A DNA stretch of 64,000 bases from Limnanthes douglasii subsp. nivea. Taxonomy: Eukaryota > Streptophyta > Magnoliopsida > Brassicales > Limnanthaceae. The position numbers and the translations under genes are program-made. How positions within the stretch are numbered: the first letter of the stretch is position 1; each line of letters begins with the position of its first letter. The notes below the pieces were generated by a model that saw only the letters and a list, made by a program, of their open reading frames with translations, ran no database searches and was not told where the DNA came from. The DNA lies in contig JAUPFV010000003.1 in the NCBI GenBank assembly GCA_036936605.1, positions 76,554,273 to 76,618,272 on the forward strand, in the 5' to 3' direction. Positions 43,357 through 56,149 of the stretch are shown here, piece after piece.

Positions 43357-45991
43357 GTAACACCTCGAAGTAAATCAGAAGCTCATCTTCCTAATAAGAA
43401 GACTTTCATAGCTACGAGAGACTTCAGAGATGATATTTCTTCTCAAAACAACACCAATAAACCTACACCATCATCTCCTCCTCCGAGAGAGATTGTTGAG
43501 ACCAACACATATTCCCAACAAATTCCCTTGCATATTCAAGAAGAAAGACCATCCTCGAATCCTAATCTTCCTCGATTAATAGATAAAGCATCTAAGGAGG
43601 AAATTGATTCAGAAGCAACACAATCAAACATTCAAGGTAAGGAAAGTGATGATGCATCTGACACAGAAGAAAATGCCTCGAAGCAAAGAGTAACAAAGAG
43701 AAGAGGAAAGAAAGATAAAACTCATGTTGAAATTCCAGAGGACGTTGTTGCCTAAATCAATGTAACCCAGAAAACACTTCTCCCCGAATATATTATGACG
43801 CTGAAAAATGTGTCATACATTTACTAAAACAAAACTCATGTTGAACGCTTGAAGAAAAAGTGGGGAATGGCAGACAACATCACTCTTCGAATTCCAAAAG
43901 AGGGGGAGACTCTGCTAAAGTGTGGAGCAAATAAGTTGGTGGTCTATCCTGAGATCATCAACTAGGGTCTTTGATTCCCTCTAGATCCGACGATATTGGA
44001 GTACTTCAAATTTTTGAGCTCTACCCTACACAAGCAACACTGAATCTATGATTTATAATTTTGTTAGTGATTATGGCTTCGATACTAAGCCAAACCCCTC
44101 TCTTCATCAAAGATTTCCTTGCCATGACTGGTGTTTTGAAGGGACCAGTACTACTCTTTTACTACTTGACATCGGTGGATGACTTTTAGGTTATCGACAA
44201 TCTACTCGAAGCTGACAAATTTTGGAAGCAAAAATTTGTCTTTATATTAGGATCATGAGAGAATGGTAAATAAATATCACAGGAGAACCCTTTCAAACTC
44301 AATCTTATTTGGAGAAGCAACAGTAAGTCTTTTCACTTTTATCACTTTTTATCTTTTATAATGAAATATGTTTTCCTACATATATTGTCATTATTCTTAG
44401 GAATTTCGAGGAGGTACAAAAATAAAAAAAACGATGTGAAAGATGTATTTGCTCAACTGGCCACTTGGGCAGAAAATAAATGGGGCAATGGGTTTCACTC
44501 AACCTTTCAACCCGTTAACTTTATCAACAGTCATTTGTGGAGGATTTCTTTGGGTGGTGACCTCCCCAAAAATCTAATGGAGCAGCCAAACCCAAATCTC
44601 ATTATGAAAATACTGCTTGCACCTGATAACAAAGTTATATTCCTTATGTGCAATAGATTTGACAGTCACTTGCCTTCGAAAAAAAGAGAAAAAAAGAAAA
44701 AAAACGGCTAGTATATTTGTTGCTATCCCTTCCACTAAACTGAAGCCGCAAATCAAAAAAAGAATTAAAAACAAAAGAAAAGCATATGAAGTTATCCTTC
44801 CAACAGTCGAGGAGGGAGTCAAGGTTGAACCTTCTTAAAAAAAAGACTTCTACCCCAAGGAAAAATAAAGCTTCAAAAACATCATCATTAAAAGGAATAA
44901 AAATACCCTTGAATCAATTGATTTAGATATTCCTCTAACCAAAGTTGAGGGAACTACAATAAACGATCTTTGAGGAAGAGTTGAAATAGAAGATAATCAA
45001 AAAGAACCGGTGGCAAAAAATTACCAAGGAGGAGGAGATGACCAATTCTTTCATGATGAGCCTGCTAGTGAACAAGAGCTTCAACCTCTTTACAAAGATA
45101 TGGATCCAAAGGTTCAAGAAATCCAAGAACGACTTCGACGAATTGGCTATCAAGTTATTATGCTACTCTTGTATGAACTAATGCCTTCTTCAGATACTCA
45201 CATGTCTTTCTAATCTGCTATCATGCCTTATGCGAATGAAAGGTTCATCCCTGTCCAGGACCCTTTCAAAGAAGTCTTACTTACTCTGCAACCTTTTTCC
45301 AAACTCGAAGCAGCAACCAAAACATTATGCACATATGCAAATTTTTCTCGAAGCCATTTAAAAAAAATAGCTAAGGAGATGTTTCGAAATAAAAATGATC
45401 TTGATGTAAAGAATAGAATCAGAGTTTTGGTAAACATATCGAGGATAAATTTTGCATATTCCAAATTGACAGATCACATTATATCCATAGAGTCATCCAA
45501 CTTAAACGTCATCTTCGCTCCGTGCATGATCGACAACTATATGCATTTAATACTTCTCATTGGGCAGAAGAGCTTAACAACAAGTATACCAAGGAATTAT
45601 CTGAGGTGCAGCAAACATATTCTACTCTTTAGGAATAAATAAAGAAGAGTGAAGAAGAAAAGAAGAAATTGACAAGTGATATGGTTGATTTGAAGACTGC
45701 TATTGGGAAAGAAAATAGATTGTTGTGGAGGCCGCCAAAACTAAGTGTACGAAAGACACATTGGTTTTTATAGCAAATACCGAGGAGCATAAATCAATAA
45801 ATTTGCTTCGTGAAATTCATGCAGCATACCCCAAGGTAAATGTGTCTAGATGTTGGGAATTAATCCCCATAGACAACCGACCCATCGAAGCCTTTAATCA
45901 TATCCTAACTGATTCCTAAAACAATATGGAATCAGAAGAAGATGAAACTGATGAAGAAGATTCTCCAAAACAGAATCCCAAAGAAAAATAA
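43357..45991 (+). pseudogene. Element D additional ORF (antisense to its gag-pol), with intron
   Basis: The N-terminal part is open at about 43528-43755: 'MHIQEERPSSNPNLPRLIDK', then an acidic/Lys-rich stretch. The conserved domain near 43850-44010 reads 'RLKKKWGMADNITLRIPKEG' and 'FPLDPTILEYF', parallel to 'FPLDPEIFRYF' in B. The 78-bp intron (44323-44400) has donor GTAAGT and acceptor TTCTTAG. Exon 2 has 'WAENKWGNGFHSTFQPVNF' (44461-44520), parallel to 'WAAEKWGNRFHAAFTGG' in B. Coiled-coil-like pieces lie near 45600-45720, and an acidic tail 'NMESEEDETDEEDSPKQN' ends in TAA at 45989. Several frameshifts; start not certain. Confidence 0.78.
44323..44400 (+). other. Predicted intron in element D aORF
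   Basis: GTAAGT donor at 44323 and TTATTCTTAG acceptor at 44400; 78 bp with a T-rich 3' part. It sits just before the 'KWGN' segment, as in A and B. Confidence 0.75.
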
Positions 45992-46621
45992 CCGTTGTTT
46001 TTCCTTTTTTTGGTCCAAGTCACTCAATGTTGTGTGGTGACTTGTTTTTTTAGTGAATGCTTAGTGCTTTAGTATTCAAAACATCTTTTTGTAAGGTCAT
46101 ATTATCTTTTATAAATTAATACTGTTCTTTTTTCCATATTAATTTTCTCTATCATAAAACTTATAATTGTAAGAATAAAGTCATTTTTACCTCGAATAAT
46201 AATAGTGCCTTAAAAAGTGCGTTTAAAGAATGTAGCACCTCGAATAACAATTGGTGTGTTTAAAGAATGTAAACACCTTATATATATATATATAAAGTTA
46301 AGAAAATATAGCACCTAAAATATTTATAGTGCATTTAGAGAATGTAGCACCTCAAATATGGTTGTCTCCTCAAAAAGTGTTGATAATGAACGTTTAACAC
46401 TTCAAATTAATTACTATTAGTCAACAATTTAAAAGATGATCTGTCTTTGACTAGTTACCAAAATTATTTAAATACTTATGTCTTAAACAACCATTGGCAA
46501 AAAAAGACTTTTATTAATTTTCTTTGAATATTTACATGACACCTCATTAAAACCTCATTGGGCCAACAAGGTAGGAAAGAGTGTGCCATTTATTCAAAAA
46601 CAATTCAAACAAAATATTATT
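45992..46621. other. Element D spacer between aORF and integrase
   Basis: Non-coding. It holds 4-5 degenerate repeats of about 37 bp ending 'gaatgtagcacct' (cct at 46190, 46238, 46276, 46314, 46350) and a short (TA)n. It corresponds to the tandem-array region of C. Confidence 0.75.
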
Positions 46622-49563
46622 CTCAGTATAGCTTTAGGTGCTCTATATTCCAAGGATATTAAAGCATCCTACCTTGCTTATCACAAATGCGATATGTACC
46701 TGGCTTCAGCCTCTCCACAACCATATAAGGACCCTCCAAATTTGGAGCCATCTTTCGGAGGCGTTTGTCCTTTGTATGAATGAATACGTTTCTCAAGATT
46801 TTGTCTCCTAATTTGAAATCCCTCATTCTCACCTTCGAATTTCATCGGCTTCTCATCAACGTTTGATAATGAGTCATATTCAAATGAGCTCTACTTTTTT
46901 TCTCTTCGATCAAATCCAGCTATGTTCTCTTTGCCTTTTAATTCACCTTTTGAAGAATATTGAAGTAACCTATAAGAAGGTAGAGTAGATTCTGCAGGAC
47001 TAACAACATCCATACCATAAACCAATGTAAAAGGAGTTTGTTGAGTAGCCTCCCTATGAGTTTTATGATAAGCCCACAACACCTCATGCAAATAGTTAGG
47101 CCATTTTCTACAGCACCTGTTAAGTTCTTCTTCAAACCTTCTAAAATAGATCTATTAGTCACTTCTACTTGAACATTTTCTTGTGGATGAAATGGCGTAG
47201 AAAAACAATGTGTTATTCCTCTCGAAGCACAAAAATAAGTCATTTACCTTTTGTTAAACTGAGGCTCATTATTTGTGGTGATTTTTTGAGAAACCCCAAA
47301 GCAGCAACATATATTATTCACAATGAACTTAATAACATCCTTTTCCTTTGTCCCAGACAATGGTTCAGCTTCTGCTCACTTTGAAAAGTAATCCACTGCT
47401 AAAATGATCACCTGACACCCTCAAGAAGCCATAGGCAATGGCCTACCAAATATATTAGTCATCTATAAAAAAGGATAGCTTCGAAAATAGACATAAGTAG
47501 TTCTGCTGGTTTGTGAATAGAATGGATAAAGCGTTGACAAGTATCACAATCTCGAACTAAAACTTTATCATCATTCATAATGAAAGGACAATAATACTCT
47601 GCCAATAAAACCCGATGTGTCGAAGACTTGAAACCACAATGTTTTGAACCCTCACCATCTTGCAACTCAGATAAGATTTCTTGAGACTCTTGTTTTCATA
47701 AACAGCGTAGCAATAGTCTACTACAAATTTATTGTATAACACTTCATCCAAAACAACATAACCATGAGATTTATATCTTAATATGTTATATAGTCACTTT
47801 ATCAAACAAGAGAGTCTAATTTCGAACCTCATGTAACTATAAAATTAAATAATCTTTCTTAGCCTAAAAAACACCTGTCATATGATTTGCCACTAGTTTC
47901 TAACTGAACTGTTGTTGCTCCATAGGTATTAGCCAGTTTCAAACTAGCCAATGCACCCACATATTCAGCTTCATTATTCGGTTCAGGAAAGCTAAATTGA
48001 ATGGCTTGATACATAACCTCCCTAGAAAGATCCACCAATTGAACTCCTGCATTACACCCAAATATACTAGACCCACCATCTGTTCAAACTATCCACATTG
48101 AAGTTTATGGAATTTTTTTTATCTGTCACCTCATCAGACTGGCTTAAATGAAATTCAATAAGAAAATCAGCTAAAGCTTGAGCCTTAATAGTTGTTCGAG
48201 GAGCAAAAGTGATGTCAAAGTCTCCTACCTCTACTGAACACGTGGTCATCCTAATAGAAATATTCGGGCATTATAACATATTTTTCAGTGGGAAAGAAGT
48301 TCGAACCACGATAGTGTGAGCTTGAAAATAATGACGCATCTTCCTTGCAGCCACCACTAAAGCTAAAGCCAATTTTTCAAATCTCAAATACCTTCCTTGC
48401 AGTTCGTTAATCTTTAAAAACGTTGCTTCACAACTTGATGTCCATTCAAATTATTGGGGTCTTCTCAACACTTAGGAAAAAGGAAAAAATTTATAAAAAA
48501 AACCTTGAAATAAATCGATTAAGAGCAACTAATCTTCTTGTCAAGATTTGCACCTCCCTTAGTTCGAGGTGATGTCATCGAAACCAAAGCGTTCAATTGT
48601 TCTGGATCTGCTTCCATCCCATTTTTACTAATAATATACCCTAAATTTTTTGGATCTCCTTCTATAATTTTTCCACTAATAATATACCCTAAGAATTTTC
48701 ATGATCGGACACTAAAAATACATTTCTCAAGATTCAGCTTCATACAAATGGCTCTCAAATTTAAAAAAGTCTCCTCTAAATCTTCAAGGTGTTTATCATC
48801 TGCATAACTCTTAACCAACATATCATCGATGTATACCTCCATATTCCTTCCGATCTGAGTAGCAAAATCCTTGCTTACCAATCTCTGATATGCCTCTCTA
48901 ACATTCTTTAACACAAAGAGTATAACCCTATAACAATGTAAACCTCTATCAGTTATGACATAGTTCTTTCATAATATCTTTGGTCCATTTGAATTTGATT
49001 ATACCATACAAAAGCATCCATAAAAGACAAAATTTTATTTCTTGAAGTAGATTCAACCAGCTGATCTAATCGAGGAACGGGAAATAGATCTGTAGGACAA
49101 GCTCGATTCAAATTTGTGAAATCAACAAACATTCTCCATTTTCTATTCTTATTTTTAACCATCACTGGATTTGCTGCCCACAAAAGGATATTGTGCCTCC
49201 TTAATATGTCCGACCTTTGAGAAGCGATCAATTTCTACCACAATAGCCTCTGATTTTTCAACAGAAAAAACACTTATTTTTTAATAAAATGCTTGATCTT
49301 CATATTTATAGCTAAGTTATGACACATCACTTCAGGTGGAACCCTCTTACATCTTTTGTTTTCCAAGAAAAAACATCCAAATTAGAAAATAAAAATTGTA
49401 ACTGATTGGTGACGCAAAGTTGGTGACAACAATGTTCCTATTCGAAGAGTCTTCTTATTAGAAAAAATATACTCTTCTATATTTTCACTCACTGTTAAGG
49501 AGCCCGAGGTTTCCCTTTGATCATCAACTCGCTCTTCTTTATCCGAGGTCAGCCCCCTGATTG
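46622..49563 (-). pseudogene. Element D RT, RNase H and integrase, heavily broken
   Basis: Minus strand. RT covers about 49230-48700, with 'NPVMVKNKNRKWRMFVDFTN', 'LSFMDAFVWYNQIQMDQ' and the catalytic 'YIDDMLVKSYADD' (about 48840-48800). RNase H 1 is degenerate; the linker 'VGDFDITFAPRTTIKAQA' lies at about 48225. Second RNase H pieces: 'GGSSIFGCNAGVQL', 'NNEAEYVGALASLKLA' (about 48080-47930). Integrase: 'GEGSKHCGFKSSTHRVLLAE' (47660-47600), 'CDTCQRF', 'YFCASRGITHCFSTPFHPQE' (about 47240-47180), 'VLWAYHKTH', 'LVYGMDVVSPAE' and the end 'YPWNIEHLKLY' with TGA at 46624-46622. Many frameshifts and stops. The motif order is clear. Confidence 0.85.
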
Positions 49564-51410
49564 TTATTTAGCCATTCAATCTTCACAATTAGGACCTTGA
49601 ATACGAACAATTATTGCATAACATTTCCTGGCTACTTTTTGATCACTTTGGACTACCCCAAAACAGTCTCTAATGACATACTTCAAACACTGGTGAATCA
49701 TAGAAACAACTACATGCATTTTCGAAAGCCATGATCTTCCAAAAATAACATTATAATTGGTCGGACAATCCACTACCATGAACAAAACTTGAACCTTCTT
49801 CTTAAAAATTCATTTTCCCAAACAAACCTCACCCTAAAATTCTTTAATCACTTGAGTTGTTACACCTATAAATCAATTATAATACGATATGATTGACAAA
49901 TTCGAGGTGGATTACACATCCTATCATAAGTTGATTTGAACAATATATTTGCAGAACTTCTTGTATCTATTAAAACACGTCGAAATTCCATCCCAGCTAT
50001 TTCTGTCCCAATAACGACTGCATCTTCATGAGGTCCTTCAATACCTCTCAAATTATCATAAAAAATAATAAAAGAAGTATCCCTTTTACCATAAATATGT
50101 GTAGACATACTCTCATCTATTTGAGTAGTTAGATTCACCACATGCCTCTTCTTAGAGATATTGGTACTTCCAGTCATAAAATATCCCCCAAAAATTGCTA
50201 AGGATTCAAAATACTTGCACAAACTTCAAACATGTCTTTGTTCCACTGGTTCATATACAACCATTAAAATCAACCAATCTGGATCAGCATCCAAATATTC
50301 TGAGGCTGCATCAAATTCATCACACTTAGAATGTAGAGTCATCAATGAACTTTCTTCATTTGAATTTGGATTAGTTGTACGTCGTGTTGAATTTTTTGGA
50401 ACTTTTGAACCACTGCTTTAAATTTTAACAAAAGCAGCTAACTTGTCATTTTCTATCAAAATATGTACTTCCTTTTTTAGAGCAATGCAATATGCAGTAT
50501 CGTACCCAATATCATTATGATACTTGCAAAATCTGTTATTACACTCTTTTATTGGTCTGTTTATTGGAGACGACTTTTTAAAACACACATAACCTTTGGC
50601 CTTTTCATAAATTGCAGCAACATTCTTAGTCAAATCGGCATAATACTCTAGCCTTATCCATTGATTTGGCCTTGGTCTGTGAAACTGATAACCTATAGTT
50701 GGAGCTGGATACCCTCCAGTTCGATGAGGAAAGTTATTGTTATTCCTTAGAAAATATGGCTGATAATTCGAAGAGTGTCCTTGATTATCTGACACTTTCA
50801 TAAATTATTTTGACTAAATTTGGCCGCTCCTTGAACCCTGGTTGATTTCTCCACTTTAATTTGATCCTCAACTTGAGCCATCAATGCTCCAGAAGTCAAG
50901 GATCTTTATGTGTTGTTTTGTTTGCTAAATATCCTGGCAATAACCCTTGTCAAAATGCAGCCATAACAACCAATTATTCACAATTATCGAGTCCTGTTTT
51001 TGTCAACACAAAACACTTTGTATAATCCTTCAATTTCTCTCCCACATGTTGTTTACATTGTATTATCGTATCACCATTTTCTCTCATTCCTTACTTCCCA
51101 CAAACCATCGTTGAAAAGTTGTATATAAATCTCTAAAGTTAGAAACAGATCCCATTGGAATCTGGTTATACCACTTCAGTGTTATACCCTTGAATGTTTG
51201 AGAAAAAGACCTACACAATAGCCTATCGTCATCTTTGAAATTCATCGTAGAGTTTTTAAATTGTTCGATGTGATCATATGGATCTTGCATCCCATCGAGT
51301 TTTTTTTACCTTAGAGATATTGAACCGTTTCGGAAGAGTAATAGACTTTATCTCAGTTGTTAGAGAAGAATTTCTCCAATCAACTCCTTGCACATCACTT
51401 CATTATTCCG
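49564..51410 (-). pseudogene. Element D gag-protease, broken
   Basis: Minus strand. Gag core: 'LPKRFNISK' and then, after a frame change near 51310, 'DPYDHIEQFKNSTMNFKDDD' and 'LKWYNQIPMGSVSNF' (51290-51084). Linker and zinc-knuckle-like region: 'RFCKYHNDIGYDTAYCIAL' (about 50530-50480), in which the last Cys is kept but the second His reads Tyr. Protease: 'IEGPHEDAVVIGTEIAG' and 'VLIDTRSSANILF' (about 49985-49945), so the D-T-G triad reads DTR as in B. It ends near 'KCYAIIVRIQGPNCED', TGA at 49578-49576. Three codons later comes TAA (49566-49564) followed by CAA TCA, homologous to the TAG CAA sites of A, B and E. The gag N-terminus and the 5' LTR are absent. Confidence 0.85.
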
Positions 51411-51489
51411 ACTTGACACCACCTATAATAACCTACTATTAACGACATCAACGACTCTCATTGAGGTTCATAATAAAAAATTATATGAG

Positions 51490-53158
51490 TCACTGCCTAC
51501 AACCCTAGACTCGTGTCTTCATATCCTACTTCAATTACACTTCCAATTTCGGTTCATGCCTTGTATTTTTCCATTGCCAAACGCGAAAGTATTCATTTTA
51601 CTCATAATTCTCATTTAGTTTATAATTTTGTCATTTATCATCGCTTATTTCCACAATGTAAAACTTTATATTTCATCTTCATCTCCATTTTTCCATCTTA
51701 AAATATAAGTGTCGTTCAGGGTTGGCACTGAGCTATGGTTGATGAGATGTCTACCTTACATTCAAGTGACACTTGAGATCTCATTCATTTTCCTCTAAGT
51801 ATATCAATTGCTGGTCATAGTTGGATTTATACTATTAAAATTTGGCCAGATAGTAACATTGATCGTCCAAAAGCTCACCTTGTTGTGAAATGTTACACCA
51901 AAATACACCGTCTTGATTACGTGGATACGTCCTCCTTTGCAGCTAATATGTCTTATATTCATTTATGGAAGCTATACATCCTTAACCTATTTATCAATTG
52001 TATATCAAAAATACTTTTCTTAATGATTTTTTTTTAGAAATAGGTGTATATGGAGCAACTTCATGAGTTTGTTGCTCACGAGGAGTTTAATTTGGTTTGT
52101 CACCTCCATTGTTCTTCTTTATGGTATGAAATATTCCTTATGTGCTTGGTTTGGAAGGTTTACTTATATCGTTCAAAGGTATGGTATCACTCATATCGAG
52201 GTTAATCACTTTATCTTCTATATTCATTATTCTTATACTATATGTATAAATTTGGTAGTCTAAGTGGACACTATTTTGATCATTGGGAAATGATCAAGAA
52301 GGCATACAAAAACTTATGTAACATTTATTTCACTACTTTTGACAAAAGATTTAAGAAAACTCCAATAGCTTCTAAGCATAGAAGTTACTGAATCTTGACA
52401 GAGTATCAACACCTCTTAGTGAAAGTATACTTTAAATATTTTAGAAGAAACCGACAAAAAGAATTTAGAAACTTGAAAAGACACTAATGAATCCAAACTT
52501 AAAACTCTTACCTAATTAAGGGATTTATTATCAGACCCTAGAAGATATCCAAAATTTATTGGTAAACTCAACTACCTCATTGCGACAATTACTAACATTA
52601 TATTTTCGATGAGTGTTCTTCGTCAGTTCTTAAGTACTTCGTATGATAATCATTGGGAATCAATTATTTGTATATTAAAATATAAAGAAGACACAAGTGA
52701 AAAGTATTCTACTAAAAGTAACAACCACACTAAGATTGTTGGGTATTTAGATGTTGATTAAGAAAGTTGGCCATATGCTAGATATTTAATTGATAAGTAT
52801 TGTATCTTTGTTGGAGGAAACTTGTCTCGTTATAAAGTAAGAAAAAATTAACTACTTCTTTATCCACTAATGATGCATAATATTGGGATATGAGAAAATG
52901 ATATCTTAGCTTATATGGACGCACCAGTTTCTATGTGAGCTGAATTTCATAAAAAATTGACAAATGAAAATGATACGAGATAACCAAACTGCTAACCCAA
53001 TAGAAGAAAAAATGTTTTTAGAAAGATCGTTATTAGTTATGTGAAATCCAATAATCAACTAACAGATACATTTACCAAGCCTCTCAGTAGACCTCATGTC
53101 AATTACATTTGTAACAAGTTTGGGACATACAATTTGTAAGCTATATCTTGAGGGGGAA
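51490..53158 (+). pseudogene. Ty1/copia pol relic (RT and RNase H)
   Basis: Frames broken throughout. It starts with 'HFTHNSHLVYNFVIYHRLF' (the 'NPxPIYNFVSYHRLSP' region before copia RT). Then come 'AMVDEMSTLHSSDTWDLI' (about 51735), 'RLDYVDTSSF', 'VYMEQLHEFVAHEEFNLVCH' (about 52050), 'AWFGRFTYIVQRYG' and 'ICINLVV'. The RT end and RNase H read 'DPRRYPKFIGKLNYLIAT', 'SMSVLRQFLSTSYDNHWESI', 'TKIVGYLDVD' and 'RYLIDKYCIFVGGNLS'. The end reads 'NNQLTDTFTKPLSRPHVNYI' (53050-53110). Integrase and gag are not seen. A polypurine tract 'gagggggaa' (53150-53158) leads into the LTR. Confidence 0.88.
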
Positions 53159-53420
53159 TGTTGAGATATTATTGTATAAGTATAGTATCTTATAATAATA
53201 TATTATAAGAGAATATATTATGGAATAAATTTAGTCATTAGTCATTTCATTAATATTTGACTAATCAATGGTTTATATTATTTAGTCAAATAATTAAAAT
53301 AGTTTGAAATATAATATTTACTTTTTTAGTTTATTTTAGTATATAAATATATTCCGTTTGAACTCTAAATATATTTATATAATAAATTATTTCATATTTA
53401 TAAATAAAAATATTACTTTC
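53159..53420 (+). repeat. Copia 3' LTR, 3' limit uncertain
   Basis: TGTTGAGATATTATTGTA directly follows the polypurine tract. AT-rich with a 'tatataaatatattccg' TATA-like stretch near 53341. There is no second LTR here to fix the 3' end, so the end given is a guess. Confidence 0.55.
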
Positions 53421-53698
53421 TTCCATACGTTATAACATTATAAACATAAATACTAAAATATATAAAAACTATAAATTCTCAAAATTATATAGGATTATGA
53501 GAACAACTATTAAATTACAAAAAAAATTGATAATATAAATACAAATATTAAAAATTTGTAGATCGTTCCTCAAGGCAGATAAGTGTTTATCAATTTAGAA
53601 AGATTTTCATATATAAAAGAATCCGTAGTAATATATATTTACCAACATGTAAGTATTTTTAGTTTTAAAGCTTGACCAAACCTAAAATAATTTAATAA

Positions 53699-54806
53699 GG
53701 GAATTGCTAAAAAAAAGCCGAAACTACTTGGCGAAGTCGTCTTTCTCTGTTTTTTAATATTTACAAAATTGTCACTAGACAAAAAACCCAAAAAATCCTT
53801 AAAAGTTCATTTAATTACGTTTTATGCCATTATTTACTTCAAGAAGTTGTATAACAGAAAATCTACCATACCTTAACATTTTAATTCCTAAAACTCACTA
53901 AAATCATACAAACTCAAACTTCAACTAACCAAAACCCTCTTTTTCAACTTTGTAAAATTTAATAAAATGTTAACAAAACTTGCCGAAATGGTAACAAAAC
54001 TTGTTTTTCTACAAACCAACATGAACATTGACCATTCTATCTTTCTGTTTTTTAAAAAATAATTTTAAAAAGAAAATAAAAAAAAGTCTGTTTCCGCGAG
54101 ACGATGGCGTCCAGGTGGTGTTCGTCGTCATCATCCTATCGAAGAAGATGATACCTTCCACTGGGAAAATAGCGGAAGCGATGGTGCTGACGCCATTGAA
54201 TGGCATACAAACCCTTGTTTCCGTCATGCAATAGCGTACAGACCCATGTTTCTGCTATGCAATGACGTACATACCATTGTTTCCGCCGTGCAATGTCGTC
54301 AGCACCATCGTGTCTGTCATTGCATTGGCGGACAGACCTGTATCGTGTTAACATTTATCTTTTAATTTTGTCCTTTTTTGTAATTTTTTAGTAGGTTATC
54401 ACTTACTAAAGACTTATACTAAGTAAAACAAAATACTCATTATAGGTTTGAGAAACCTTTCGAATAACTAAGATGTAAATATGGGTTTTTTTTCAAATAA
54501 GTCATTTAAGTGTTAAGATATATGATTAAGTGGTTTTGAAGGAAATAAGTAACATTTTAATTTGATAATAATAGTGTTAACTTCTTTAGATTTAGTTTTA
54601 GTTCTTTATGTTTAGAGAGAGAAAGTAGAGAGAAGGTAGAGAAATTGTATTTTTTTTGGAAATTATGATAACTTCATGGAGTAATTTCTTCTATTTATAC
54701 GATTTTGTGAATGACAAAATCGTCAAAAAAATAACTTCACGGAGTAATTTTTAAAATTCAAAACAAAAGACTCCACAGAGTAAAAATGGCTTTTTTAGCA
54801 ACTCTC
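53699..54806. mobile_element. Non-autonomous Mutator-like DNA element (candidate Pack-MULE)
   Basis: The ends are inverted: 'gggaattgctaaaaaaaagcc' at 53699 and, reversed, 'gagagttgctaaaaaagcc' at 54806. The flanks 'atttaataa' (53690-53698) and 'ttttattaa' (54807-54815) match at 7 of 9 positions, fitting a decayed 9-bp target duplication. It contains no transposase. The right part has a 9-bp stem hairpin at 54700-54722 and repeats of 'acttca(c/t)ggagtaattt'. The centre (about 54100-54350) is GC-richer than all its surroundings and could be captured sequence. Confidence 0.6.
54187..54345. repeat. GC-rich degenerate tandem repeat, about 31-bp unit, 5 copies
   Basis: Units resembling 'tgcaatagcgtacagaccca' plus 'tgtttctgcta' recur from about 54195 to 54345. 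Flanking arms 54179-54198 and 54291-54310 form a 20-bp inverted repeat with one mismatch. Confidence 0.8.
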
Positions 54807-56149
54807 TTTTATTAATGAGTTATTGATTTTGTACGAGAATAAAATGATTGCTCAAACAAATAATTTTTAATTTTATAATTGGGTTTGAATGCGTTAACAA
54901 ACTACGTATAAAAAAATACATTAGATAAACTAGATTCAATACACGAATAATTATCACTAATCCAATTTCATGTCCTCCAAAATTTCTTCTCCATATGAAT
55001 TTTAAAACAATATAACTCTAATATATTTTTATAATACCTATTTTGAAGTGTAAAATTCTAATATATTAGTTTTGATTTCAGCATTGAGTTATAACTCATG
55101 TTTATCCATCTTTCTTTAACGTTGTTCAATATTTTAGATATGGTCTAGAAACTAGAATATCCATCGAGTACAATATTTTCAACATGAGAACTATATAAAT
55201 GTAAAATCTTTGGAATGTGATTCACGTACAAAAAGATCATATTCAACCTTACTAGGAGTACCTTTTGATACTTTTTGTCGTTTTAGAGTAATAATTTTCT
55301 CAACAAAACTATGAGAGTTGAGCACTTGTTCAGATTGATTCTTATAGTGTTACTAATTATATCAGATATACTAGTATTGTTTGGTTACTCGAAGACATGT
55401 TTAAAGTAAAATATAAAATAGCGTTCGCTCTAGTGATCTCGTCTAAATTTACGTTTACCATACCCATAATGTAAATTGGTTCTTTATGTACTACTATATG
55501 GGTTTTGTTTTTATATCCAGTATTCTCATCATCTTATTTATGATATAAATAATATATAACTACATATAAAAGTGTCATTTTTCTTATTTGTTTAACAACA
55601 ACATCTTCGACTTTTGTTGTGCGAATCATATTAACATTCTTTTTTGCTCAAAAAAAGGCTTAAAGTAAGATTTTGTTGGTCAAACGATTTAATCTAGATT
55701 CATATATAACACACCCATAGTATGAATTAGTTCGTTAGGTACTACCACATGAGTTTATATCTATATTTAAAATAAGTTTTATTTAAAAAAATATGATACA
55801 CAGTCCAAATTTTTGAGAATTCAGAACTTATACTTGTTATACGGAGAATTATCTATTTTGACAAAACAATGACTAACTTGAGCAACGTCCTTAGGTCTCA
55901 AAGACTTGATAAAAGTGAGGGAATACTGCTAAAATCTTTTGAATTGACTAAAATTTCATGATTGATGCTTCATTCTCCAAAGATTAGAGCATCACCCATT
56001 TAATTATTGCTTCTGATCTGATAATTTATCATTGAGAAGGAATTTGAACATGAATTTTTAAGCTCGACTTCCATCCATGAGGGTTTTGAGTTTATGAAAG
56101 AGTAGATACTATGATCTTGTGAGGTCCAAACAACAGAAGATCAATTATT
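54807..56149. other. AT-rich non-coding DNA
   Basis: No gene is recognised. The part next to 56150 may be the degenerate 3' continuation of the LINE relic, but no motif could be assigned. Confidence 0.5.

Larger units (their letters stand above)
42088..51410 (-). mobile_element. Tat-type gypsy element D, reverse orientation, 5' end missing
   Basis: Read on the minus strand from 51410: gag, protease, RT, RNase H (two), integrase, spacer, aORF in the opposite direction (plus strand), polypurine tract, LTR. No 5' LTR or PBS was found; at about 51410-51490 gag gives way to a copia relic. It resembles A and B in order but differs strongly in sequence, so it is an older or separate lineage. Confidence 0.85.
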
